A DNA stretch of 64,000 nucleotides from CAXMRP01 sp965216515 (GTDB lineage Bacteria; Pseudomonadota; Alphaproteobacteria; Rhizobiales; Afifellaceae): contig OZ244173.1 of the NCBI GenBank assembly GCA_965216515.1, positions 3,472,001-3,536,000 on the forward strand, in the 5' to 3' direction. The number at the start of each line of letters is the position of its first letter. Position 1 is the stretch's first letter. Below are positions 17,985-27,117 of the stretch, one piece after another. The notes beneath the pieces are model-generated. The model made no database searches, was not told where the DNA came from, and saw only the letters and a program-made list of their open reading frames with translations. Both the position numbers and the translations under genes were made by a program.

Positions 17985-18031
17985 CCGGACTTGCCTTTGC
18001 GCGCCCGCAGGGCAGGGCGCCCGGGCCGGGA

Positions 18032-18520
18032 TCAGGGGGTCATCTGGGCGGACAGCTCGTGCCGCCGCGTTCGCGCGCCGCGCGGCCGGTCACCCTGTGT
18101 CGCCCAGCGCGCCTGGCGGGCCGGATCGTTGAGATACGCCTTGGCGTCGCCGCCGATTCCCAGGAACGACAGCATCACCGCCGCCAGCCACAGCGCCACC
18201 GCCACACCGGCCGTCCAGCGTGCAAACCACACATAGGCGTCCCGCAGCACCGTCGAGGCAGCCCACTGGGCATAAGCTTCCGCCGGCCGCTCGTCCTTGT
18301 CCAGATAGAGCCACATTTCCGTCTTCCGGTAGTCCGTGGTCAGCGCCGAGCGGGCTTTCATGAGCAGGATGGCCAGCACGATCAGCACCAGAATACCGCC
18401 GGCCCTGACCGCCATCAGCGGATCGAAGGCCAGGCCCGCCATGACGCACAGGATCGCCAGACCGCCAAAGCCGACGGCCCGGCCCACGGTCTGAAATGCC
18501 ACTTCGCGCAGCCGGTCCAT
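18032..18520 (-). CDS. Small membrane protein with cytoplasmic central domain, unknown function
   Basis: 162 residues from the ATG at 18520 (alternative 18526). Two hydrophobic hairpins are visible (about residues 15-54 and 95-120), separated by a charged segment (TDYRKTEMWLYLDKDERP) and followed by a basic tail. The pattern resembles a conserved Hyphomicrobiales hypothetical family. It is the third of three small minus-strand membrane genes (18032-19394), possibly one transcript. Confidence 0.65.
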   Translation of the reverse strand: MDRLREVAFQTVGRAVGFGGLAILCVMAGLAFDPLMAVRAGGILVLIVLAILLMKARSALTTDYRKTEMWLYLDKDERPAEAYAQWAASTVLRDAYVWFARWTAGVAVALWLAAVMLSFLGIGGDAKAYLNDPARQARWATQGDRPRGARTRRHELSAQMTP

Positions 18521-18640
18521 GGGCAAAGCTTAGGCCCGGCCACGGGCCGGCGCAATCGGCGGCCGATCACAGCTTGTTCAGCAGGCGCCGCGTTCGAAAC
18601 AGCGGCTGACGCGTCTTGCCGCCACGCCGGATCGGCCCGC

Positions 18641-18970
18641 TCAGCCGCTGACCAGGTCGATGGCGTGGATGATGCCAGGCAATGCCAGGATCGCCGTGCA
18701 GGCGAGCCAGATATAGAGGCTGATCGCGTCGGATTCGGTGCGCCCTGTGATGCGTTCAAACAGCGCCGCCGGAACGCCGCCCAGCATCACCGTCAGCAAG
18801 GCCGCAAACAGGGTCGCGAAAAAGACGACCAGCCCCTTCAGGCCGAGGACCAGCAGCGAAGCGGCCAGGATCTCCGCCAGCGGTTTGGCGATCGCGATCA
18901 TGATCGGCGAAAGCATGCCCGACACGATGCCGAAGGCGCCGATGCCGAAGATCAGATATTCCCGGTTCAT
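18641..18970 (-). CDS. Small integral membrane protein, unknown function
   Basis: 109 residues from the ATG at 18970. Three hydrophobic helices are visible (about residues 5-30, 35-68 and 85-103), with a short charged loop ERITGRTESD. Nothing identifies a family. It lies between two other small membrane genes on the same strand. Confidence 0.6.
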   Translation of the reverse strand: MNREYLIFGIGAFGIVSGMLSPIMIAIAKPLAEILAASLLVLGLKGLVVFFATLFAALLTVMLGGVPAALFERITGRTESDAISLYIWLACTAILALPGIIHAIDLVSG

Positions 18971-19019
18971 GTCCGCCGGTCCCCGCCGAGAGTGAAAATA
19001 CCGGTCATTGGCCGCGCCC

Positions 19020-19394
19020 TCACGTGATCGGCTGTATCGGTGCAAGATTGCTCTGCACCATGAACACATTGAAGGCCTGGCGCACGACCAGCACCCAAAG
19101 GAACGTGAATATGACCAGCACCTGCGGCGGCACCGCCCGCGGTGTGATCACGGCCGCCGCCCGCACCACCGGATCTGTCAGCCGGCAGAAGGCGCGCCAG
19201 ATATAGTTGGTCGACTCCGGCGAAAAAAAGAACGCCAGCACCAGCCGCCCCAGCAATGTGTACATGAGCAAAGCCAGCACATAGTTGGGCACATGGAAGT
19301 ACCAGTAGAGGAGAAACGGGTTTTCGATGGCTGTTCGTCCTGATCGTTGCCGGCGATATTCGACGCCGGCTTTCAAGCACAAACCGCCGGCCAA
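19020..19394 (-). CDS. YggT-like membrane protein
   Basis: Up to 124 residues. Two long hydrophobic segments flank the motif RLTDPVVRAAAVITP, which matches the YggT family pattern of TDP followed by a basic/proline turn. The start is uncertain: no ATG is available and TTG codons at 19394 and 19376 are the only plausible initiators, so the first ~20 residues may be non-coding. The function of YggT proteins is not settled; roles in turgor or division have been proposed. Confidence 0.65.
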   Translation of the reverse strand: MAGGLCLKAGVEYRRQRSGRTAIENPFLLYWYFHVPNYVLALLMYTLLGRLVLAFFFSPESTNYIWRAFCRLTDPVVRAAAVITPRAVPPQVLVIFTFLWVLVVRQAFNVFMVQSNLAPIQPIT

Positions 19395-19442
19395 TCAAAG
19401 TGCGATCTGTCAGTGGTCACCCGGCCGGCGCCGGCGCCGCAG

Positions 19443-19469
19443 AAAAAAAGCGGGGCCGTGAGGCCCCGC
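19443..19469 (-). terminator. Rho-independent terminator of the symporter operon
   Basis: On the minus strand an 8-bp perfect GC stem (19450-19457 with 19462-19469, 4-nt loop) is followed by seven Ts (19443-19449). It lies 23 bp past the stop codon of the large symporter gene. Confidence 0.93.
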
Positions 19470-19492
19470 CCGTTCTTGTCAGGTCAACCAGT

Positions 19493-21355
19493 CTACACGC
19501 CTGAGGTCGACGGGGTCGCATCCTCGCCGGCATGGGCGACGACGCCGCCGGAAGGCCGCCGGACCTCGTCGATGAAGTCCTGCATCTCCTGCGAGGGCTC
19601 CGGCGTCATCTTGGAGACCAGGATCATGACGATGAACCCGATCGGCAGGCCGAAGACGGCCGGGATCCAGACACTGATTCCCAGGATCGGATCGTTGCCG
19701 AATCCCAGAGGCGGGGCCGCCGAGTAGATCAGGTAGGCCAGACAGCTGCCGAAGCCGGCAATCATGCCCCAGATCGCACCGGCGGACGTGCATCGCTTCC
19801 ACCAGATTCCCAGCATCAGGGCCGGGAAGTTGCCGGCCGCCGCCAGCGAGAACGCCCAGGCCACAAGCCCGAGGATATTCGGTGGTGCGAACGTCGCCGT
19901 GATCGCCCCAAGAATGGCGACACCGAACAGGATGATGCGGGCGACGACCAGACGACGGCTCGTCGGGGCGTTCGGATCGATCATCCGGTAGTAGATGTCG
20001 TGGGACAGCGCGTTGGCCATGGCCAGCAGCAGGCCATCGGCGGTCGACAGCGCCGCCGCCAGGCCGCCGGCGCCGACCAGGCCGGTGATGACGAAGGGCA
20101 GGCCGGCGATCTCCGGCGTTGCCACGACCACGATATCGCGGGTGATGGACAGGTCGGAGAACAGCACCGTGTCCTTGCCCGCGCACGCCGCCTGCACCGC
20201 CTCCAGCGATGCCGCCGCTGCGCCGCACAGCTTCACTTTGCCGGTTTCACCCCAGATATAGACCCAGTCCGGCAGGTCGGTGAACGCCTGTCCGACAACG
20301 TTCTGGAAGATCTCCAGCTTCACGAAGGCCGCATAGGCCGGCGCCGTGAAGTAGAGCAGGAAGATGAAGAACAGCGACCAGCCCACCGATTTGCGCGCCT
20401 CGCGGACCGACGGGGTCGTGAAGAACCGCATCAGCACGTGCGGCAGCGAGGCGGTGCCGACCATCAGGCACAGGATCAGGGCAAAGAAGTTGAAGCTCTC
20501 CTTTGACCAGAAACCGTTGCCGGCAAATGGCGCCAGATGCGATTTCGCCCCCGCCAGTGCATCCTTTGTCGCTTCCAGCGCCGCAATGTCCTGCAGCGCC
20601 TGCCCGTACATGATCTGCGGGATCGGCACGCCGTACTGTTTCACCGACATCCAGATCGCCGGGATCAGATAGGCGATGATGAGCACGATATACTGGGCCA
20701 CCTGGGTCCAGGTCACCGCCCGCATGCCGCCGAGCATCGAGCACAGCAGGATGCCGGCCAGGCCCAGGAACACCGCGTAATTGTAGGGGATGCCCAGGAA
20801 CCGCTCGGCGATCAGGCCGGTGCCGCGGATCTGCGCCACCACATAGACGAACGAGGCCGCCAGCAGCACGATGATGCCGATGAAACGGGCCAGGTTGCCG
20901 CCATAGCGGGCGGCCAGGAAGTCGGGCACAGTATAGGCGCCGAACTTGCGCAGATAGGGCGCGATCAGCACCGCCACCAGCACATAGCCGCCGGTCCAGC
21001 CGAGCACGAAGGCCAGTCCGTCATAGCCAAGCGCATAGAGCGTGCCCGCCATGGCCAGGAACGAGGCCCCCGACATCCAGTCGGCGCCGGTCGCCATGCC
21101 GTTGTAGACGGCCGGCACCCGCCGCCCGGCAACATAATATTCCGACACCTGCATGGTCCGCGACAGGATGCCGATACCGGCATAGATCACCAGCGTGAAG
21201 CCGACGAACAGATAGCCGATGATGGCGTTGGGCACGCCGACCTGTTCAAGAATCGCCAGCAGAATGACGAATGCGAAAAAGCCCCCGGTATAGATCCCGT
21301 AGATCTTCCCGAGGTTGGAGATGAAGTCGCCTCCACCTGAAGTTTGCGTTGCCAT
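19493..21355 (-). CDS. VC_2705/TIGR03648-type sodium:solute symporter (acetate/ActP-like)
   Basis: 620 residues, about 13 membrane helices, SSS fold. Family features: SEYYVAGRRVPAVYNGMATGADWMSGASFL in helix 2-3, PYLRKFGAYTVPDFLAARYG, and GLAAALSTADGLLLAMANALSHDIYYR in the core. The N-terminal NLGKIYGIYTGGFF and pairing with a DUF4212 small protein mark the VC_2705 (TIGR03648) group rather than classical ActP. A monocarboxylate such as acetate is the likely substrate, inferred from the neighbouring CrbS/CrbR-like regulators. The small subunit gene ends 9 bp upstream; a strong terminator follows. Confidence 0.9.
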   Translation of the reverse strand: MATQTSGGGDFISNLGKIYGIYTGGFFAFVILLAILEQVGVPNAIIGYLFVGFTLVIYAGIGILSRTMQVSEYYVAGRRVPAVYNGMATGADWMSGASFLAMAGTLYALGYDGLAFVLGWTGGYVLVAVLIAPYLRKFGAYTVPDFLAARYGGNLARFIGIIVLLAASFVYVVAQIRGTGLIAERFLGIPYNYAVFLGLAGILLCSMLGGMRAVTWTQVAQYIVLIIAYLIPAIWMSVKQYGVPIPQIMYGQALQDIAALEATKDALAGAKSHLAPFAGNGFWSKESFNFFALILCLMVGTASLPHVLMRFFTTPSVREARKSVGWSLFFIFLLYFTAPAYAAFVKLEIFQNVVGQAFTDLPDWVYIWGETGKVKLCGAAAASLEAVQAACAGKDTVLFSDLSITRDIVVVATPEIAGLPFVITGLVGAGGLAAALSTADGLLLAMANALSHDIYYRMIDPNAPTSRRLVVARIILFGVAILGAITATFAPPNILGLVAWAFSLAAAGNFPALMLGIWWKRCTSAGAIWGMIAGFGSCLAYLIYSAAPPLGFGNDPILGISVWIPAVFGLPIGFIVMILVSKMTPEPSQEMQDFIDEVRRPSGGVVAHAGEDATPSTSGV

Positions 21356-21364
21356 TGCTGCCTC

Positions 21365-21622
21365 CTATTCCTCTTCGGCGACGCCATGTTCGACGTCGAT
21401 GGCGTTCTGCCGCGAGGCGAACCAGAAAATCAGCACCACGAACGCGATCAGCGAGCCCTGCGCGGCCATGTAGAAGCCGAGCGGAAAGCCCAAAATGACA
21501 ATGTTGTTCAGTGCATCGACGAAGAAATGGATCAGGAAGCTGAATATGAACCAGATGATCAGCGACGTGATCATCAGCCCCCTGGTTTTTGCCCACCAGG
21601 CTGTATCGTTTTCTGAAGACAT
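21365..21622 (-). CDS. DUF4212 / TIGR03647 sodium:solute symporter small subunit
   Basis: 85 residues with two membrane helices (about residues 14-40 and 48-70). It has the family pattern AWWAKTRGLMITSLIIWFIFSFLIHFF and a FPLGFYMAAQGSLIAFVVLIFWFA segment. It is always found directly upstream of the VC_2705-type large subunit, as here (9-bp gap), and is taken to be its partner in the membrane. ATG at 21622. Confidence 0.92.
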   Translation of the reverse strand: MSSENDTAWWAKTRGLMITSLIIWFIFSFLIHFFVDALNNIVILGFPLGFYMAAQGSLIAFVVLIFWFASRQNAIDVEHGVAEEE

Positions 21623-21964
21623 GCGCGATTGCCCTCCCTCGGATATGGCCCGCGCGGATAACGCGGTCCGTGAACGGAGGCATGTCGATCACGCCTCCTC
21701 GCTCGGCATGGCGCGCATGCACCGATGCCTGTCGGCGACAAAATTACCATTTCGGCGAACCGGGCTGGATAAGACTTTCGGTTAACAGGGGATAACCGGC
21801 AAGTTTGCGCCGCCGATCGCCCGGTTTGCCTCGGTTGCGGCTCGGCATCGCCGCGCCGGTTGTTTGCCCGCGGCGGCAAGTCTGCTAGTCATGTGGTGTC
21901 GGCGTTGCGAGCGCCTCCGCAGATGCGGCAAAGGCGGCCCGGCGGCGGCGTTGGGGGAACCGAC
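21623..21964. promoter_or_regulatory. Divergent intergenic region: symporter operon / CrbR-like regulator
   Basis: 342 bp with no credible gene. It must hold the promoters for the symporter operon (minus) and the response regulator gene (plus). A locally AT-richer stretch around 21738-21795, including the sequence GGTTAACAGGGGATAACC, is the most promoter-like part. I could not identify a defined regulator site. Confidence 0.5.
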
Positions 21965-22621
21965 ATGGCCGACCGTCAAATATTCATTATCGCTGACGAC
22001 CATCCGTTGTTTCGCGACGCCTTGCGCCAGACGGTGACGGAGGGGTTCGCCGGCGCCCGGATCATCGAGGCCGGCAGTCTGCAGCAGGTCGCCGACGCCA
22101 TCGAGGCGGCGGTGGAGCCCGATATCGTTCTGTTTGACCTGAAGATGCCCGGTGTGCGCGGCTTTTCCGGCCTGATGTTCCTGCGCGCCCAGTATCCTGC
22201 GGCGCCGATCTGCGTCGTGTCCGCCTCCGATGATGCCGCCACGATCCGCAACACCCTGCAGTTGGGGGCATCGGGATTTGTCTCCAAGTCGGCGCCGCCT
22301 GGCGAGATCCGCGATGCCATCGCCGCCATTCTCCAGGGTGGCCGCTGGGTGCCGGCCGGCCTGACCGAAACCGGCGACGGCGATGGCGTGGCCGAACGCC
22401 TCAAGAGCCTGACGCCCCAGCAGGTGCGGGTGCTGATGATGCTGTCGGAGGGATTGCTCAACAAGCAGATCGCCTATGAGCTCGGCGTATCGGAGGCCAC
22501 CGTCAAGGCCCATGTTTCCGCCATCCTGCAAAAACTCAAGGTGCCCAACCGCACCAAGGCCGTTCTCGTCGCCGCCGAGATCGAGACCGGCGACTGGCGC
22601 GAATTGCAGACCCCCGGCTGA
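21965..22621 (+). CDS. CrbR-like LuxR-family response regulator
   Basis: 218 residues from the ATG at 21965. The receiver domain has the acidic pair D11/D12, the phospho-acceptor D58 (VLFDLK) and the conserved late Lys in FVSKSAP. The C-terminal HTH spans about residues 150-210 (LTPQQVRVLMMLSEGLLNKQIAYELGVSEATVKAHVS), the LuxR/GerE pattern. It lies between the VC_2705-type symporter and a CrbS-like hybrid kinase, as in the acetate-switch systems of Vibrio and Pseudomonas, where the regulator activates acetyl-CoA synthetase genes. No acs gene lies in this window, so the target is inferred. Confidence 0.85.
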   Translation: MADRQIFIIADDHPLFRDALRQTVTEGFAGARIIEAGSLQQVADAIEAAVEPDIVLFDLKMPGVRGFSGLMFLRAQYPAAPICVVSASDDAATIRNTLQLGASGFVSKSAPPGEIRDAIAAILQGGRWVPAGLTETGDGDGVAERLKSLTPQQVRVLMMLSEGLLNKQIAYELGVSEATVKAHVSAILQKLKVPNRTKAVLVAAEIETGDWRELQTPG

Positions 22622-22642
22622 CACCGGCCGATGTCCGGGCGG

Positions 22643-25600
22643 CTATTCTGCCGCCGCCACCCCCGCCGCATCGCCGGTTTGCCTGGGCGCCGTTTGCGGC
22701 CGTTCCGCCGGCGCATTGTCCGCCGCGCCCTCCGCCGCCGCGTCATCGCCCGCCGCAACGTCCGCCGGGCGGCCGGCTGTCGTTTCCGCCGACCACTGCG
22801 CCATAAGCGCCCGCAGCGCCGCCGGTTTGACCGGTTTGTTCAAGACACGCACCCCGGCCCGGGATGCCGCCGCGCGCACGTCCTCCGACCGGTCCGCCGT
22901 GATCAGGATCGCCGGGATGTCGGCGCCGAATTTCCATCTCAGGTCGGTGATCGCGGTCAGCCCGTTGCCATCGTCCAGATGGTAGTCGACGAGCAGAAGC
23001 TCCGGCACGGCGTCGGCCGTCTTCAATTGCCGCTGGGCCTGTTTTGCGCCTGTCGCCAGTATCGGGCGCGTTTTCCAGCCGGTCAGCAGCGCCTTCATGC
23101 CGGACAGGATGTTTTCGTCATTGTCGATGCACAATACGATCATGCCTTCGCGCGCCGCCGCATTGACAGCCGCAGCGACCGGCTTGCCGGCCGCCGCCGG
23201 CGTACCGCTGGCAAGCGCAACGGCGACCGTCACCCGTGTGCCCTTGCCTGGTGCGGAGTGGACGGCCAGCGGGCAGTCCAGCGCCCCGGCGATCCGCTGC
23301 ACGATCGACAGCCCCAGCCCCAGCCCCGGTGCCGCCTGGGCCCCGGCGTCCAGTCGCTGGAACTCCGTGAAGGCCGCCATTTGGTCCGCTTCGGCGATAC
23401 CGATGCCGGTGTCGGCAATCTCCAACGACACCGCCCCGCGCCGGCGCCGGCAGCCGACCACGATGCGGCCGGTGCTGGTGTATTTGATTGCGTTTGAGAC
23501 GAGGTTTTGCGCCAGCCGGTGCAGCAGGTGCGGATCGCTGCGCACCGAAAGCGACGAATTGACGATCCGCAGATCGAGCCCCTTGGCGCGCGCCTGCGGT
23601 TCGAATTCCACACGCAGTTTGTCCAGCAAGTCCTTGATGGCAAAGGGATGAATGTCCGGTTTCAGGCGCCCGGTATCGAGTCGCGACAATTCCAGCACCG
23701 CCTGGAAGATATCCTCCACCGAATCCAGCGCGGCACCCAGATTGCCGGCAAGGCCGCGCTGATCCGGCTCGGCAATCCGGTCCGACAGCGCCGTTGCATA
23801 AAGCCGGGCTGCGTTGAGCGGTTGCAGGATGTCGTGACCGGCCGCGGCAATGAACCGTGTCTTGCCGATATTGGCTTCTTCTGCGGCGCTGTTCGCCTTC
23901 TCCAGAGCCGCGTTCGCCCGTTCCAGCTCCTCGGTCCGCTCCGCCACCCGCTTTTCCAGCATCGCGTTGGCCCGGTTGAGTGCGGTTTCGGTCCGCACCC
24001 GCTCTGAGATGTCCCGGATCGCCAGCGTCAGCCCGTCTTTGCCGATCCGTGCCGGTTTCACCTCGATCGCCCGGCCGCTCTCCGCATCGGCGAGCACGGT
24101 CGGTTTCATCTCGTCGGCCAGCGGCTGGATGCGTTCGTCGGCGAGCGCCGCCAGGTCGCCTTGCGCGAACAGGCCGCTTTCCGACAGGTGCCGGAAAATG
24201 GCCGTGAGCGGCGTCCCGACCTGACCGAATTCCGGCGGCAGGTCGAGCAGCGTGCGGAACGGCTTGTTCCAGCATATCAGCCGCAGGTCGGCATCAAAGG
24301 CCGCCGCCCCGTCGGACATCCGGTCGAGCACTGTCTGCAGCAGGTCGCGATTGTAGTGCAGCGCTTCGCTTGCTTCCGACAACAGCTCGTGGGCTGCGGA
24401 CGGACGATCGCGGTTGACCAGCAGCGACAGGATCAGCCGCGATGAGGCCGCGCCGACCGCGCTGGCCAGCAGCTGTTCGGCGAATTGCAGGTAGGAATAG
24501 TCGATCCGCTGGCGCGGCTGTGCTGTGCGCCCGGTCTCCCGGCAATAGCGTTCCAGCGACCGTTTCGTCCGCTCCGGGCCCAGATAGCGGGCGATCGTTT
24601 CGGTCAACTCGCCGACGGTGACGTTGGTCTGCATGCGCCGCGGCACCGGCGACGGATTGCGCTCCGCCGGCACGAAAATGTTTGCCTGCAGCCGTTCGAT
24701 GAGCTTGGCCGGACGGCTGAGCGAACCCAGCGCCATCGCCGTGATATTGGCGAGCAGGCTCCAGAACACGCCATGGGCCAGCGGATCGAAGGAAATCGCA
24801 AACAGTGCCTGCGGCCGGAACAGCGACAGGCCGAACGGCCCGTGTTCGATGATGGCCATCGGCAACAGCCCGGCCGTGGCGAATGTCGGCAGCAGCAGTG
24901 TATAGGCCCACACCGCAAGGCCGGCGCACATGCCGCAAATCGCGCCGCGCGCCGTCGCCCGGCGCCACAGCAAGCCGCCGAAAAAGGCCGGCGCCAGTTG
25001 CGCGATCGCGGCGAACGACAACAGGCCGATGGAGGCCAGCGCCGCCGTGCCGGCCACCCGGTAATAGCCGTAGCCCAGGAGCAGCACGGCGACGATGGCC
25101 GCCCGCCGCACATGGAGGATGAACCGGCCCATGTCGCTCGGTTGCCGTCCGGCCAGGCGCCGCCTTACCACCGCCGGCAGCACCACCTCGTTGGAAATCA
25201 TGATACCCAGCGCCACGCTGGCGACGATCACCATGGCTGTCGCCGCGGAGAGCCCGCCGATAAAGGCGATCAGCGCGATGAGGCTGTTGCCGGCGGCGCG
25301 CGGCAGTTCCAGCACGAACAGGTCGGCGTCGATGGAGGTGCCGAAGGTCAGCGTCCCGGCCACCGCGATCGGCACGACGAACAGGTTGATCGCCACCAGA
25401 TAGGCGGGAAACAGCCACGCCGCCCGTCGCAATTCGTTCCCGGCATTGTTTTCCACGAACACGATATGGAACTGCCGCGGCAACAGGATGACCGCGATGA
25501 AGGCGAGTGTCGTCATCACGATCCAGTTGCCGCCGGACAGGTCGCGGCGAAACGTTGCCGTAACCGCCTCGTTCGCCATCGCCTGCCGCAAAAGGTCGCC

Positions 25601-26269
25601 CGGCCCGTCGAACAGCGCGAACGTGACATAGGCACCGACGATAAGGAATGCGAACAGCTTGACCACCGCCTCCGTCGCCACAGCCAGCATCATCCCGTCC
25701 TGATGTTCCGTCGCGTCGGTGTGCCGGGTGCCGAACAGGATGGCGAACAGCGCCAGCGCGCAGGCCACCAGAAGCGCGATGTCGCCGAGCACCGGAAACG
25801 GCCCCAATTCGCCGGCCGCGCCCAGGCCCGGGACCAGCGCCGACACCGAGGACGAAACGGCCTTCAGTTGCAGCGCGATATAGGGCACCGCCCCGATTAC
25901 GGCGATGGTCGTCGCCACCACCGCCACCGCCTGGCTCTTGCCGTAGCGGGCGCCCAGAAGGTCGGCCACCGATGTGATCCGCTCGTCCTTGCACAGCCGG
26001 ACGACGCGCCTGAGGATCGGATAGCCGATCGTGAACATGAGGATCGGGCCGATATAGATCGGCAGGAAATCGAGACCGGAGGCGGCGGCCAGGCCGACGG
26101 AGCCGAAGAAGGTCCACGACGTGCAATAGACGGAGATGGCCAGTGCGTAGAGGTTGGGGCGCGACCGCTCCGGCCAGCGCAACGCGGCGCGGTCGCCGTA
26201 GGAGGCGATCGCGAACAGGATGCCGATATAGACGGCGGCGAGCACCACCGCGATACCGCCCGTATGCAC
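22643..26269 (-). CDS. CrbS-like SSS-histidine kinase-receiver hybrid sensor
   Basis: 1208 residues. Residues 1-520 form a sodium:solute symporter-like domain of about 13 helices. A STAC-like linker (about 540-640) follows, then a PAS domain (643-755; VLDRMSDGAAAFDADLRLICWN), a coiled coil (765-800), HisKA with H812 in AAAGHDILQPLNAARL, HATPase with N922/N926, DTGIGIAE and GLGLGLSIV, and a C-terminal receiver with D1095 (LLLVDYHLDD). All key residues are present. This is the domain order of CrbS/CbrA-type kinases, which sense carbon-source flux. The REC suggests internal phosphorelay or feedback; the partner is presumably the adjacent LuxR-type regulator, with which it is convergent (21 bp apart). 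Confidence 0.92.
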   Translation of the reverse strand: MHTGGIAVVLAAVYIGILFAIASYGDRAALRWPERSRPNLYALAISVYCTSWTFFGSVGLAAASGLDFLPIYIGPILMFTIGYPILRRVVRLCKDERITSVADLLGARYGKSQAVAVVATTIAVIGAVPYIALQLKAVSSSVSALVPGLGAAGELGPFPVLGDIALLVACALALFAILFGTRHTDATEHQDGMMLAVATEAVVKLFAFLIVGAYVTFALFDGPGDLLRQAMANEAVTATFRRDLSGGNWIVMTTLAFIAVILLPRQFHIVFVENNAGNELRRAAWLFPAYLVAINLFVVPIAVAGTLTFGTSIDADLFVLELPRAAGNSLIALIAFIGGLSAATAMVIVASVALGIMISNEVVLPAVVRRRLAGRQPSDMGRFILHVRRAAIVAVLLLGYGYYRVAGTAALASIGLLSFAAIAQLAPAFFGGLLWRRATARGAICGMCAGLAVWAYTLLLPTFATAGLLPMAIIEHGPFGLSLFRPQALFAISFDPLAHGVFWSLLANITAMALGSLSRPAKLIERLQANIFVPAERNPSPVPRRMQTNVTVGELTETIARYLGPERTKRSLERYCRETGRTAQPRQRIDYSYLQFAEQLLASAVGAASSRLILSLLVNRDRPSAAHELLSEASEALHYNRDLLQTVLDRMSDGAAAFDADLRLICWNKPFRTLLDLPPEFGQVGTPLTAIFRHLSESGLFAQGDLAALADERIQPLADEMKPTVLADAESGRAIEVKPARIGKDGLTLAIRDISERVRTETALNRANAMLEKRVAERTEELERANAALEKANSAAEEANIGKTRFIAAAGHDILQPLNAARLYATALSDRIAEPDQRGLAGNLGAALDSVEDIFQAVLELSRLDTGRLKPDIHPFAIKDLLDKLRVEFEPQARAKGLDLRIVNSSLSVRSDPHLLHRLAQNLVSNAIKYTSTGRIVVGCRRRRGAVSLEIADTGIGIAEADQMAAFTEFQRLDAGAQAAPGLGLGLSIVQRIAGALDCPLAVHSAPGKGTRVTVAVALASGTPAAAGKPVAAAVNAAAREGMIVLCIDNDENILSGMKALLTGWKTRPILATGAKQAQRQLKTADAVPELLLVDYHLDDGNGLTAITDLRWKFGADIPAILITADRSEDVRAAASRAGVRVLNKPVKPAALRALMAQWSAETTAGRPADVAAGDDAAAEGAADNAPAERPQTAPRQTGDAAGVAAAE

Positions 26270-26445
26270 CGTTTCACTCCCCTTCGGTTGCCGGGAACCG
26301 GCCCCGGACGCGATCCTATCACCGGCAAGGTTGTGAAAACAGGACCGCCAATGGTCGAGTTTAACCGGCTTGGCCCGTAGGATAGGGTGTTGACGGCAAG
26401 CGTGGTAAAACCACGTCCACCGCCGGATCGGAAACCGTACTGACC

Positions 26446-27117
26446 ATGGGCCTGTTCGACTTTTTCAAGGCGCCGCCGCCGATAGCCGCACTGCCGGCCC
26501 TGGAGGACTTTCTCGACCAGCGCGCCGCGTTTCTGGTCCAGAAATGCGCCTACGAATATTCCCGCGCCCGCTCCGGCATCCAGTCGCGCAAGCTGTTCAA
26601 GGAGGCGGCGTTCAAGGCGGCGATCCAGGACACCGCCTGGACCAATTTCCCCCTCGGCCTGGAGTGGGTGAGCGTCATGGTCGAGCATGTGCTGCGCGAT
26701 GATGCCGGCGGCCGCGCGCCGGCCATGCGCGAGGGCCTGAAGGCGGCCGCCGCCGCCGTCACCCACCGCTATCCGGTGCCGCGGGGTTTTGCCGTCGGTT
26801 TCTGGACCGAGGCCGCCGACCGCGTAACCCGTCGGATCGATATGGTGGGTGCCGCTCCCATGCTCCCGGTCAAGGACATCCCGCTCGCCGGCGCCGGCGA
26901 ATTTATCGCCAACCTGCCGATCCATGAGGACATCCGCAAGGAGGACAGCACGCTCCTGACCAACAACCTTCGGTTCAACCTCTGCCGCGCCCATGACGAG
27001 TTCGCCGCCGCCGCCGATCGGGAAAACCTGGTCGCCGTGCTCGTCGCCGGAAAGCGCGACATCGCCTTGCCGTCGGTCGCCGGCGGCGGAGCAGCCAGCG
27101 ATGCCGATCCGCGATAA
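26446..27117 (+). CDS. Conserved hypothetical protein of the acetate-switch cassette
   Basis: 223 residues, ATG at 26446. The opening MGLFDFFKAPPPIA is followed by a mostly helical body (FLDQRAAFLVQKCAYEYSRARSG; LEWVSVMVEHVLRD) without membrane segments. I recognise no named domain or catalytic motif. Its last 17 bp overlap the exonuclease-CBS-DUF294 gene, so the two are cotranscribed and probably coupled. It is divergent from the hybrid kinase gene across 176 bp. Confidence 0.75.
   Translation: MGLFDFFKAPPPIAALPALEDFLDQRAAFLVQKCAYEYSRARSGIQSRKLFKEAAFKAAIQDTAWTNFPLGLEWVSVMVEHVLRDDAGGRAPAMREGLKAAAAAVTHRYPVPRGFAVGFWTEAADRVTRRIDMVGAAPMLPVKDIPLAGAGEFIANLPIHEDIRKEDSTLLTNNLRFNLCRAHDEFAAAADRENLVAVLVAGKRDIALPSVAGGGAASDADPR

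Noticed and set aside
24485..26380. Long plus-strand open frame (631 codons) opposite the hybrid kinase
   Set aside because: Composition is Arg/His/Gln/Asp-rich without any domain, and the opposite strand encodes a full SSS domain. A product of high GC.
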